A stretch of DNA of 15,267 nt from an uncultured Prevotellaceae bacterium (GTDB lineage: Bacteria; Bacteroidota; Bacteroidia; Bacteroidales; Bacteroidaceae). The DNA lies in the NCBI GenBank assembly GCA_937900485.1, contig CALCEL010000005.1, positions 1-15,267 of the forward strand. The letters run 5' to 3'. Under the pieces are notes generated by a model. The model did not search any database. It saw only the letters and a list, made by a program, of their open reading frames with translations, and was not told where the DNA came from. Numbering within the stretch: the stretch's first letter is position 1; the number at the start of each line of letters is the position of its first letter. Shown here in pieces: positions 1 to 7,986 of the stretch. The translations under genes were made by a program, and so were the position numbers.

Positions 1-83
1 TGCGTGAAATAGAAGCCTCTATGCTGGCAGAGGTTCGCAAGTTGGGGCACCTCGGGTGGAATAACGGACAATTTGAAGTGTAA
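1..83 (+). CDS. C-terminal fragment of an unidentified protein
   Basis: Reading from base 3 gives an open frame of 26 codons ending in TAA at 81-83, with a C-terminus ending LGWNNGQFEV. The start lies outside the window. I do not recognise the family from so short a tail. A possible + strand terminator follows at 140-171, which fits a gene ending here. Twenty-six open codons are weak evidence on their own, so this frame could be chance. Confidence 0.4.
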   Translation, partial: REIEASMLAEVRKLGHLGWNNGQFEV

Positions 84-139
84 CGAAATTTCCTATGCCT
101 ATTTTTGATAAAATATAGGTTAACTTGCTGATAATGTTA

Positions 140-175
140 ATACAAGGTATCTAAAAAACTTGTATCTCCTTTTTG
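140..175 (+). terminator. possible intrinsic terminator of the upstream + strand gene
   Basis: Stem ATACAAG (140-146) pairs with CTTGTAT (159-165) around a 12-nt loop and is followed by CTCCTTTTTG. The 7-bp AT-rich stem is weak, but the T-tract and its place after the gene ending at 83 fit a terminator. Confidence 0.35.
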
Positions 176-256
176 AAATTCTCAGGTTAGGTTGTGGTCT
201 ATACGCAGGTCTGAGAATTTTAAAATCCTAACCTGAATTTTTCAACGTCCTAACCT
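172..256. repeat. octamer cluster with alternative inverted repeats
   Basis: AGGTTAGG occurs at 184-191, and its complement CCTAACCT occurs at 227-234 and again at 249-256. The two direct copies start 22 bp apart, about two helical turns. The first copy can pair with the second in an extended imperfect inverted repeat (172-191 with 227-245). Alternatively, AAATTCTCAG (176-185) pairs with CTGAGAATTT (211-220); the two foldings share bases and exclude each other. The cluster sits between convergent genes, so a promoter role is not obvious. Function unknown. Confidence 0.5.
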
Positions 257-446
257 TAGAATTTCATTCAAGGAATAAGACATGATAAAATTCCGGAAGT
301 CATTTTTTCATTGTCACGTGTCAACGAAAAAAAGAGGAGTTTCGAACAATGAAAAAGTGCGAAATGGTAAGGGAATTATGCGCGTCGCAGCAGAGTGGGG
401 GAAATACGTTTTTGCCTTCTCCTGTATGTCAGGCGATAGTGTCAGA

Positions 447-488
447 CAAAAATACGCATCTCAATACTCCTGTGAGATTGAGATGCGT
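447..488 (-). terminator. intrinsic terminator of the lyase-like/peptide unit
   Basis: A perfect 12-bp stem, ACGCATCTCAAT (454-465) with ATTGAGATGCGT (477-488), has an 11-nt loop. Read on the - strand it is followed by ATTTTTG (453 down to 447). It lies about 55 nt beyond the stop of the short peptide gene at 544. This is a textbook intrinsic terminator for the - strand unit that starts near 5226. Confidence 0.8.
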
Positions 489-543
489 AAATTATTGATG
501 TTTAATGATAAACTTAAGTCATTACATACATCATAAACCTTGA

Positions 544-708
544 TCAGTCTAATGATGTGGCTGTTTTAGTCGGATCGAAAGGTATTTTTGTCTTGTCGGA
601 TGATGAGTTGCTTGGATCGCTATCACTGACACTACCTGCGAGAAGCGATGTTCTCAGTTTGGTGTCCGCTAACCAAATGTTTGGTTTAGAATAGTTGTTC
701 TTTCTCAT
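544..708 (-). CDS. 54-residue peptide coupled to the giant secreted protein gene
   Basis: ATG at 708-706, TGA at 546-544; 54 residues starting MRKNNYSKPNIW and ending FDPTKTATSLD. The start lies 2 nt after the TAA (713-711) of the upstream secreted protein gene, so translation is probably coupled and both genes share promoter and terminator (447-488). There is no signal peptide or membrane segment. The N-terminal part (about 1-26) mixes basic and hydrophobic residues and contains LRTSLLAGS; the rest is a Ser/Asp/Thr/Lys-rich, probably disordered tail. The pattern MKK/MRK-x-Y-x-x-P with a later LLAGS-like stretch and an acidic, polar tail resembles short uncharacterised Bacteroidales proteins as I remember them; this is recollection, not a search. 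Function unknown. The coupling, codon structure and placement before the terminator make a real gene likely. Confidence 0.65.
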   Translation of the reverse strand: MRKNNYSKPNIWLADTKLRTSLLAGSVSDSDPSNSSSDKTKIPFDPTKTATSLD

Positions 709-710
709 GT

Positions 711-3700
711 TTATTTAATGATTAATTTACGACCATTTTTAATGTACATACCTGGCTTCAGGTTTTCCGTGTCACTCAACTGACGACCGTCTATGGTGAA
801 GCACTTATCCGAAGTCTCTGCCACGTTGACACCCGAGATGCTGTTGGCCTCGTCCTCTCCAATCACACGCAGTCTGATCTTTGACGGGTTGTTAAAAGTG
901 TTCCTGACTAATGCGTTAGCTTTTGTCTCCACGTTGAGGTACCATCTGTAGGAAGAGAGAGAGACCGTGTTGTTTGCCACGGAGCATAACGATCCCGCGC
1001 TCATGGCGTAATAGTGATTGTCGTACATTGTCTGTCCGTCCACACCTGAGTATGTACCTGTGAAGGTGAATGATGTTGATGTGGAGGAACACTCCAGCTG
1101 ATTAGTTTCCGCAGGGTACAATGTGGTATTCTCAGCAGAGATAGTCTTAGTGCCTGTGGTCTTTGACTTGATGAAGTATGGAGTGTTGGCGTCTGTCTGC
1201 CCGCTTTTCTTCATCAGCAGCTCAATCTCTGTCTCGTCCACCGTGCCATCCTCATCATTGTCATACATGTTGACATCGTTGATTATTGCCACGTCGTAGT
1301 TGTCGGCCCAGTCGTCATATGATATGGAGAAGGGGATGTAAAGAGACTGCCACTCCGTGTTGTTGAAAGTGCGCACGTATGACACGTTGTCGTATTGCTC
1401 AGCGGATGTGGCGGAATAGTCCTCTCCGTCGTTGAGTGTGATGTTCTTGCCGAGGTATGTCAGTGTGAAGTTGTCGAAGATAGCCCAGTCATCAGAGATT
1501 GTGGTGGTCTTCTTGACACCGAGAGTGAGTACTCCGTCGCTGCCGACCTCACAGATCAGCGTGTTCTCGTACAGTCCCTCGTTGAAATACACTGAGGCTT
1601 GCTCCATAGTGTTTGGCACGTAGCCGTATGCGCTTGTCTTGACTCCCACGGCTCCCAGTGTGTTGGCCTCTGTGAAGATGCTCTGCAGTGCCACACTGTT
1701 GTCGTTGCCATACAGGTAGGCGTTGAGTGACTCATTGCCTGCGCTGCGTGACGCTGCGGCGGCGTTATATCCGCCAGAGCGGTAGAACCCCTGACATGTG
1801 ATCTGGTATTGACCCTCCTTCAGTCCTGTTATTGTCTGGTACACGTTGAATGTGGTGTTCCATTTCTCAGCGCAGTTGTAGTTGACAGACGGGCTGCCAT
1901 TCCATCCTGTGCTGCTGTTGCCGTCGAATGATGGATTGACGATGTAACCTGTACAGTCTGTTGAGCTGTTCGTTGTTGACTCGACATACTCGTACTGTAC
2001 CTTTCCGCTCTTGTCCTTGTAAAGCTTTATTGTCTCATCAGCGTTGAGACTGACCTTGGTGGCAATGTTGTCGATGTAAACAACCGGCTTTGTGTCGGCT
2101 GTGGCTTTCACGTAAACGGTAGTGTCGTCCTCGAGGTAAGCTGTGATGTCGCCGCCGTTCACAAACACACGCAATGGTTGTGCCACGGAGGTGTTCTGGT
2201 TGGCGTTGAGTGTCACTGTTGACTTACAGTCAGCGATTGTCGTTGACTCATAGAAAACAGGAGCGAGTCCGTTGTATGACACGTTATTCAGTGTGGTCTC
2301 TGTCTCGCCCTTGAAGTTACTTGCTATGAAGTAAGGACACTCATTGTCTGGAGCTATGATACCGTTCCATCCTGCAGGTAACATGTCTCTGAGGCTTGTG
2401 AGCTTCTCAGCGAACTCCTTAGTGAGTGTGGTGTCCGTGAGGCTATAGTAGACGAGGTTTCTTGCGTCAACGACGTCACCGCTGCTGACTGAGCGTGATT
2501 TGTTGCTGTACATAGGATAGAGTTTTGATGTGTAGATGGAGTTGTTCTGTCCTCTGTCACCGAAGCCTATCTCTTTGTCGTTTTTGCCTACCACTCCAAG
2601 TTCATTGTCTATGTTCACCCATGAAGAGCTGAACTTAGTGAATGATGAACCGTCTGTGTGTATACGTTTAGTGTTGCCTGAGCCGTTGTTGGCGTCATAG
2701 TACAGTGTTCTGGTGAGTTTCGTGAACTCGTCAGTAGAGATGGCGAGCAGACCACCTTTCTCCGCAGTGATGGTGGCGCTGCTGTTTGCCGTCACGTAGT
2801 CGATGTATATGATGGCGTTAGACGGAGTGGAGTAGATGGCGAATCTGTTGTTCAGCGTTGAGCCGTTGGTGTTGATCTCTCCGTTCATGACATATCCGTC
2901 ACCTTTCAGCTGGTACACTCCTGAGACAACAGGTGTCGCGTTGGTGCTCTTGCCGCTAACCTCATACCAACCAAGTAAGTTTCCTGTGTTGTTGGCGCGG
3001 TAAGGAACGACGATCTTGTTCTTGTCCACAGAGTTGGCGGCGAAGTAGCCTGTGTAGCTTCCGAGTCCGCTGCTCCATGAGAATGTTGAGAAACGGTAGC
3101 CTGTGTATGCTCTTACGATGTTCTGACATGTTATCAGACGAGCCTCAGAGTGTGCCTGACGGAATGTGTTCCAGTCGGTCGGCGTGAGGTCTGCTGTGGA
3201 AGCGTACTCGTGCATAAGGTATGTCATCATGACACGGTGTGCCTCCACTCCCATACGTCTTGAGCCAACGTCGGCGCGCAGCAGCCATGAACCGTCGGTA
3301 GTCGTCTTCTGACGAGCCTTGATGTATTTGTATGCCAGGTTCTCAAGAAGTAAGGCGTTAGGATCTCTCATAAAACATGCGAGGGTAGAGTATGACGTGA
3401 TCTGGTCGTACAGGAACATTGACCAGTCGTTGCCGTTAGGCATGGCAAGCTCACCGTCGGCAAGCGCCAGCCAGTTGAGCACGTTGTCCTGTACCTCCTG
3501 GTTGTGATGCATCAACGCGTTGCTCTTCCATGTCTCTGTGCCGTTGAGACCTCTCTGGAACATGCCCAGTGCCAACGCTGCCTCACCTAACTCCTGCTGA
3601 ACGACATTCTGATATGATGTATGGAAGTAACTGTGGTTCTGCAGTGTGTAGTCGTAGTACAGGTTCTGTCCCTTGTACATGTCGGCAACAGTCTTGTTGT

Positions 3701-5183
3701 TGTACCATGCGTCGATGACGTTTGTGTTGTTGACGTCAGAAGGGTGTGAGTATGAGTTTACTGCCATCTCACGCATACGCTCAAACCACTGAGATGCCAG
3801 GGCGTCATTAGGGAAGAGTCCGAGTGTGGCGGCAAGGATGTCTGCCTCCCATCCGTTCTCCTCTGCTTTGGTGTCTCCAGCGTATCCTGTAGGAATACTT
3901 CTGTTTAGCTCGTAGTTACACTCTGCTTTCAGCATTGCCTCGAGGTAGCCTTTCTGAGCTGTGGTCAGGTTGTCCCACTGGAAGAAGGCTGAGTATGCCA
4001 CTGACATGGCCCAGAGACTTGACTCCCATGTGTAGTCTGATGTGGATACTGAACCCCAGTAGTTGTTGCCTGAGCATACCTTAAGTTTGTTTGCTTTGTG
4101 TGTGGAGTAGGCGAAGACGAGTGACTTCATTGCCATAGACTCCAGCTGGTCGTATGTTATGCCTGAAGGAAGTGTGATGCCTGCAGGTTTAGCATATTTG
4201 GCGAGGAAAGCGCATATCATGGAGAAGTCTGCGTTGTGTCTCACGCCCTGCTCGTTGTTGCCTCCTGAGTTCTCGCCGAGGAAATAACCGCACTCCTCGT
4301 TGATGCTGTTCGGGTACTGGCAGCTGAACCAGTTGTTGACCATGTAAGGGGTGAAGTCTGCCAACATCTGGAGAAGGTCCTCCTTCATGTCAGCCTCTGA
4401 CACGAAGTCGGCAGTGACTGTACCCTCTGTGTACGATGTCACGTCGTTCTCTGTCGGTACGTACTCCTCTGTCGCGTCCGCGTCTCCCGTGTCGTAGAGT
4501 TTGAAGTTGTCTACGATGACTGACAGTCCGGAGGCGTTGCTGAAGCTGATGTTGATACCGATGTTCACCGTCGTCTCGTTCTCTAAGTCGAAGTCAAGCT
4601 TCGCTGTCGTCCATGATGGCATGGATGAGCTGATGGTCATGCTTGTAGACTCTGAGCCGGCGTAGAGCTGAACGGCGTGGCTTGATGAGCCTGATATACA
4701 TTTGTAGTCAACAGTCAGCTCATAGCTGCCAGCTGGTAGCGTCACTGTCTGGTAGACCTTTGATGTCGTTGACGTCCATGCGTTACGCACGTAGAGCATG
4801 TTGTCTCCGTCTGACGGTGTGCCCGGTGCGCCAAATCCGTTGTCGGTGGCTGTGGCGTTGCTTGTCATGATTCTTGACACGCCGAAGCCGGTGTTGGAGA
4901 TATTGTCGAATGTCCATCCCGTGACTGACGTGGCAACATAGGCGCCTCGTCCGCTGTCGTAGGTGAGACTGCTTACCTTGTCTGACTCGAAGGATGCGTT
5001 GGTGATGTAATCGGACGTGATGTCTGTCGACTCGCCTTTTGCGTTTCTCTTCACTGATGTGAGTGACTTGCCGTTGTCTGACGCTGTGACTCCGGTCAGG
5101 TCACTGAGATACAAAGGCATTGACGCGATTGCGCATGTGAATAACGCAGACGACGCGGCAATCAAAATGTTTCTTTTTCTCAT
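711..5183 (-). CDS. giant secreted multidomain protein, putative polysaccharide lyase
   Basis: 1490 residues if started at ATG 5183; the frame extends to ATG 5213. I prefer 5183: it begins with a typical n-region (MRKRN) and hydrophobic core (ILIAASSALFTCAIA), and leaves a leader of about 40 nt after the promoter at 5233-5262. Numbering from 5183: signal peptide about 1-34; a jelly-roll, CBM-like domain about 55-232 (starts ITNASFE, ends VDNFKLY); a helix-rich region about 260-705 resembling the (alpha/alpha) toroid of polysaccharide lyases; a beta-rich region about 710-1040; a second CBM-like domain about 1080-1245 (VNPSFDG to FDNFTLTY); a beta domain with a perfect EF-hand loop at 1308-1319; and a tail (1450-1490, FTIDGRQL then PGMYIKNGRKLIIK) like Bacteroidetes C-terminal sorting domains. 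N516-H517-x3-H521-x2-Y524 and R642/R643/H649/R650 are candidate catalytic residues by analogy with PL8/heparinase-type lyases. The family assignment is inference; a glycoside hydrolase of similar fold is possible. Confidence 0.6.
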   Translation of the reverse strand: MRKRNILIAASSALFTCAIASMPLYLSDLTGVTASDNGKSLTSVKRNAKGESTDITSDYITNASFESDKVSSLTYDSGRGAYVATSVTGWTFDNISNTGFGVSRIMTSNATATDNGFGAPGTPSDGDNMLYVRNAWTSTTSKVYQTVTLPAGSYELTVDYKCISGSSSHAVQLYAGSESTSMTISSSMPSWTTAKLDFDLENETTVNIGINISFSNASGLSVIVDNFKLYDTGDADATEEYVPTENDVTSYTEGTVTADFVSEADMKEDLLQMLADFTPYMVNNWFSCQYPNSINEECGYFLGENSGGNNEQGVRHNADFSMICAFLAKYAKPAGITLPSGITYDQLESMAMKSLVFAYSTHKANKLKVCSGNNYWGSVSTSDYTWESSLWAMSVAYSAFFQWDNLTTAQKGYLEAMLKAECNYELNRSIPTGYAGDTKAEENGWEADILAATLGLFPNDALASQWFERMREMAVNSYSHPSDVNNTNVIDAWYNNKTVADMYKGQNLYYDYTLQNHSYFHTSYQNVVQQELGEAALALGMFQRGLNGTETWKSNALMHHNQEVQDNVLNWLALADGELAMPNGNDWSMFLYDQITSYSTLACFMRDPNALLLENLAYKYIKARQKTTTDGSWLLRADVGSRRMGVEAHRVMMTYLMHEYASTADLTPTDWNTFRQAHSEARLITCQNIVRAYTGYRFSTFSWSSGLGSYTGYFAANSVDKNKIVVPYRANNTGNLLGWYEVSGKSTNATPVVSGVYQLKGDGYVMNGEINTNGSTLNNRFAIYSTPSNAIIYIDYVTANSSATITAEKGGLLAISTDEFTKLTRTLYYDANNGSGNTKRIHTDGSSFTKFSSSWVNIDNELGVVGKNDKEIGFGDRGQNNSIYTSKLYPMYSNKSRSVSSGDVVDARNLVYYSLTDTTLTKEFAEKLTSLRDMLPAGWNGIIAPDNECPYFIASNFKGETETTLNNVSYNGLAPVFYESTTIADCKSTVTLNANQNTSVAQPLRVFVNGGDITAYLEDDTTVYVKATADTKPVVYIDNIATKVSLNADETIKLYKDKSGKVQYEYVESTTNSSTDCTGYIVNPSFDGNSSTGWNGSPSVNYNCAEKWNTTFNVYQTITGLKEGQYQITCQGFYRSGGYNAAAASRSAGNESLNAYLYGNDNSVALQSIFTEANTLGAVGVKTSAYGYVPNTMEQASVYFNEGLYENTLICEVGSDGVLTLGVKKTTTISDDWAIFDNFTLTYLGKNITLNDGEDYSATSAEQYDNVSYVRTFNNTEWQSLYIPFSISYDDWADNYDVAIINDVNMYDNDEDGTVDETEIELLMKKSGQTDANTPYFIKSKTTGTKTISAENTTLYPAETNQLECSSTSTSFTFTGTYSGVDGQTMYDNHYYAMSAGSLCSVANNTVSLSSYRWYLNVETKANALVRNTFNNPSKIRLRVIGEDEANSISGVNVAETSDKCFTIDGRQLSDTENLKPGMYIKNGRKLIIK

Positions 5184-5232
5184 TTCTTGAAAATATATAT
5201 ATAACCTGTTCATATTGCATTCAAAGCGAGTG

Positions 5233-5262
5233 CAAAAGTAAGGTTTTTATTTTTAAATCAAA
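5233..5262 (-). promoter_or_regulatory. Bacteroidetes-type promoter of the lyase-like gene
   Basis: On the - strand there is a -33 element TTTG (complement of 5259-5262) and a -7 element TACTTTTG (complement of 5233-5240), separated by 18 nt. This matches the known Bacteroidetes consensus TTTG/TAnnTTTG. The predicted transcript starts near 5226 and gives a leader of about 40 nt to the ATG at 5183, or about 13 nt to that at 5213. Confidence 0.7.
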
Positions 5263-5325
5263 TTAACATTTTGTCAGAATCGTACTATTTTCTGACACTT
5301 ACATAGTAGTAAACGTGATAATCTG

Positions 5326-5369
5326 TAAAAATAGTCAGGCATAAATCAACAGTTCGATTTATGCCTGAC
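5326..5369 (-). terminator. intrinsic terminator after the GH2 gene
   Basis: A perfect 14-bp stem, 5334-5347 (GTCAGGCATAAATC) with 5356-5369 (GATTTATGCCTGAC), has an 8-nt loop. On the - strand it is followed by TATTTTTACAG. It begins 15 nt after the GH2 stop and ends upstream of the promoter at 5233-5262, so it separates the channel/GH2 unit from the lyase-like unit. Confidence 0.85.
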
Positions 5370-5384
5370 ATGTATACTTACGAG

Positions 5385-7958
5385 TTAGAATGTGACTTTC
5401 GCTGATTTCAGTGTCGGTGAGTTGACTTCCACGTTTACCTTGCCCTCTGTGCGCTTGCCGCGTATTATGGCTTGCATGTATCCCGACTGCATCTGTTTGG
5501 TGTTCACGTCGTGGAACAGGTCGTTAGTGTAGTGGTCGCCATTGTCTATCGCCACAAGTTCAGCGGCGCCGGACACTTTGACTGTGACTTTGTCCGTGGC
5601 GTTTGTCACTTTTCTACCCTTGGAGTCCACTGCATAAATCTTCAGGTATCTCAGTGACATGCCGTCATGACTCATTTTCATGTCTCGTTTGTTGGCGTGT
5701 ATGTCTGATGGACAGCTTTTCTCCACCTCTATTCGCAGTCCTATGGCCGCGCCGGGTGTCTCTATCATGTCCTTCGACACTGTCTTTCCGTCGGTGCGTC
5801 CAACAGCCACCAGCTGTCCTCCGTTTCCGTAGTCTACAGACCACTTTATTATGTTACGCTTGGATATGTCGGTGGTGTCGTTCTTTTGTGTTCCCAGTGA
5901 CTGTCCGTTGTAGACAAGCTCCACCTCGTCTGCGTTGGTGTAAGTCATCACAGTCATCCTTTTATTCTTCTCCTGGTTCCAGTTCCTGTTGATTCGTTCT
6001 GAGCCGACCTTGATGTCGTTCCAGAGTCTGCTTTCTCCTTGGCCGTCGACCACTCCTATGTATGTCACCGGTGTGTCGGGAGATATGCAGCTCTTGATGA
6101 GGTAAGCCTGTGGGTAAGGCTCGAGGGTGTGGTTGAAGAAGGAGTAGTTCCATCCCTTCTTAGGCCAGCCGTCACTCTCTCCCCAATACTCTATGGCTCC
6201 CCACCATGCCAGTCCAACGCCTCTCTGCTGGTCCATGCCGTAGTATGGCTGTTGCAGCTGCTTGGTCACTGCCTCACTCTGGAAGAGTATGAGGTCCGGC
6301 TTGTACGCGTAGTAACCAGGGTAAGCGTCCCACTGATAGTTGAATGAGTTCACCTCTGTGGCGCAAGCCAACTCCGGTGGTATCTGGTATGTCTTGAAGT
6401 CTGGCGTGCCTCGCTGAGCGCCCGCTCTCGCCGGGAACATAGCAACTGTTGTCGGACGTGTACGGTCGTAACGTTTGAGCATTTGGTCGAAGATGCGATA
6501 CGTCGTTATTCCCCAGTCGTTAGTCTTGTATCCTGACCATCCCTCGATGGTCTGCAACTCATTGCCAAGGCTCCATAGTATTATTGACGGGCTGTTACGG
6601 TCACGTTTGACCCATTCAGGTATGAGGTCCTGCCACAGCTGCATGAACGGCTTACGTCCTCCCCAGTACTCTTTGTCGGACCATTTGTCGATAAGCTCGT
6701 CGACGATGAGTATTCCCACCTCGTCTGCAATCTTGCAGAAATTCTCAGAGTAAGGGTTGTGTGAACATCTGACGGCGTTGAAGCCGAACGACTTGAGTTG
6801 CATGAACTCACGTCTGACAGCGTCGTCGAAGGCGGCGACGCCCAAGGCTCCCATGTCGTGGTGGTTGGCTATTCCCTTCAGGAACGTCTTTTTGCCGTTA
6901 AGTTTGAAGCCGAACTCCGGAGAGTATTCTATCGTTCTGAGTCCTATTTTTGTCGACGCGGAGTCTATCACGACGCTGTCTTCCATCACCACTGCGTCGA
7001 CAGTATATAAATAAGGTGTGTCTGGTGACCACAGCTTTGGTGTGTTTACCGTGATGAACGGCAGCGCCACCTCAGTGTTGTTTTGTTTCGTGTGGTCCGG
7101 CATTCCGCACTGTGCTGTGCCGATGACATGCCCCTCGGCGTCTTTCAGCACACCTCTCAGTGACAGGTTGTGTTTCTGCCAGTTGACTATCTGCATTTGT
7201 ATGAGCACGTCCCATGCGCCTTCAGGGTTGCCGCCTTGCGGGTTCAGAGGGTCGATGTTGATACGTTGCGCGTTCAGGTGGTCAGGTCGCACGATATGAC
7301 CTTGTGGCGCAGACGTGACGTACAGTCCGTGTCTGGCTATACGTGTGTCGTTGCTCACCCTCAGCTTGACGTCACGGAAGAGTCCGCCTCCGGTATACCA
7401 TCGTGAACCGTTCTTCTTACCCGTGTTAGCGTATACCGCCACCACGTTCCTGTCACCGTAGCGTACGGCGTTAGTTATGTCAGCCTCAAAACCTATGTAT
7501 CCGTACTCCGTGCTTGCCACCTGCTTGCCGTTGACGTATACGTCGCCGTAGTACATTATGCCTCCGAAGTCAAGAGTGACACGCTTGCCACGGCATGACT
7601 CTGGCATGTCAAACTCCTTGCGGTACCATGCGTCTCCCATCTCCTTGAAGCCGCGTCCCTTGTAGTTCTTGTCGTTTTTGTCTCCCTCGACCCACGGCAT
7701 CTCAAACTGAAAGTCATGCGGCAGGTCCAGTGTTCTCCAGCCTGAGTCGTCGAAGTCCGGTGAGCTGGCGTTGTCAGTGTCGCCGGCCTTGAATTTCCAT
7801 CCGAAGTTGAACAGTTGTTCTCTCATGTCTGCGAAGTCGGACAAGGGAGCGTTTTGCTTTTTGTTCTCTTCTCCTCTCTCTGTGTATTGTGCCATGGAAG
7901 GTGTGACGATACACAGTTCGCTAATCGTAAAGATTAAGGTGGTGACTAGTCGATTCAT
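5385..7958 (-). CDS. secreted glycoside hydrolase family 2 enzyme (beta-galactosidase-like)
   Basis: 857 residues with a signal peptide (MNRLVTTLIFTISELCIVTPSMAQ), so exported to the periplasm or outer surface. GH2 order is complete: N-terminal sugar-binding domain about 50-205 (DFDDSGWRTLDLPHDF, WYRKEF, VYVNGK), immunoglobulin-like domain about 205-340, TIM barrel about 345-625, then C-terminal beta domains (about 660-745 DUF4982-like, about 755-857). E467 in WSLGNE is the expected acid/base and E562 in LFQSEA the expected nucleophile; FNAVRCSHNP (about 392-401) is the conserved barrel strand motif. GH2 retaining enzymes of this length act as beta-galactosidases, or less often beta-glucuronidases or beta-mannosidases; the sequence alone does not fix the sugar. 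The ATG at 7958 lies 28 nt after the stop of the channel gene, with no promoter box seen between, so the two are probably co-transcribed. A terminator follows at 5326-5369. Confidence 0.93.
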   Translation of the reverse strand: MNRLVTTLIFTISELCIVTPSMAQYTERGEENKKQNAPLSDFADMREQLFNFGWKFKAGDTDNASSPDFDDSGWRTLDLPHDFQFEMPWVEGDKNDKNYKGRGFKEMGDAWYRKEFDMPESCRGKRVTLDFGGIMYYGDVYVNGKQVASTEYGYIGFEADITNAVRYGDRNVVAVYANTGKKNGSRWYTGGGLFRDVKLRVSNDTRIARHGLYVTSAPQGHIVRPDHLNAQRINIDPLNPQGGNPEGAWDVLIQMQIVNWQKHNLSLRGVLKDAEGHVIGTAQCGMPDHTKQNNTEVALPFITVNTPKLWSPDTPYLYTVDAVVMEDSVVIDSASTKIGLRTIEYSPEFGFKLNGKKTFLKGIANHHDMGALGVAAFDDAVRREFMQLKSFGFNAVRCSHNPYSENFCKIADEVGILIVDELIDKWSDKEYWGGRKPFMQLWQDLIPEWVKRDRNSPSIILWSLGNELQTIEGWSGYKTNDWGITTYRIFDQMLKRYDRTRPTTVAMFPARAGAQRGTPDFKTYQIPPELACATEVNSFNYQWDAYPGYYAYKPDLILFQSEAVTKQLQQPYYGMDQQRGVGLAWWGAIEYWGESDGWPKKGWNYSFFNHTLEPYPQAYLIKSCISPDTPVTYIGVVDGQGESRLWNDIKVGSERINRNWNQEKNKRMTVMTYTNADEVELVYNGQSLGTQKNDTTDISKRNIIKWSVDYGNGGQLVAVGRTDGKTVSKDMIETPGAAIGLRIEVEKSCPSDIHANKRDMKMSHDGMSLRYLKIYAVDSKGRKVTNATDKVTVKVSGAAELVAIDNGDHYTNDLFHDVNTKQMQSGYMQAIIRGKRTEGKVNVEVNSPTLKSAKVTF

Positions 7959-7986
7959 TTTATCTTTTGGTTTGTTACTAAAGTGT

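Larger units (their letters stand above)
84..543. other. 460-base stretch without a convincing gene
   Basis: This stretch lies between a + strand gene end at 83 and the - strand peptide ending at 544. It holds the weak terminator, the octamer cluster and the strong - strand terminator at 447-488. An open frame at 282-536 (+) has a purine-rich AAGGAATA stretch ahead of its ATG. Its product resembles nothing I recognise and it runs through the - strand terminator, so I do not call it a gene. Confidence 0.6.

Noticed and set aside
282..536. 84-codon + strand open frame with a purine-rich AAGGAATA stretch before its ATG
   Set aside because: The product is unrecognisable, and the frame runs straight through the perfect terminator hairpin of the - strand unit at 447-488; it is more likely chance.
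5603..7406. Many + strand open frames antisense to the GH2 gene, and likewise within the lyase-like gene
   Set aside because: They are shadows of clearly coding - strand genes, with low-quality translations and no independent signals.
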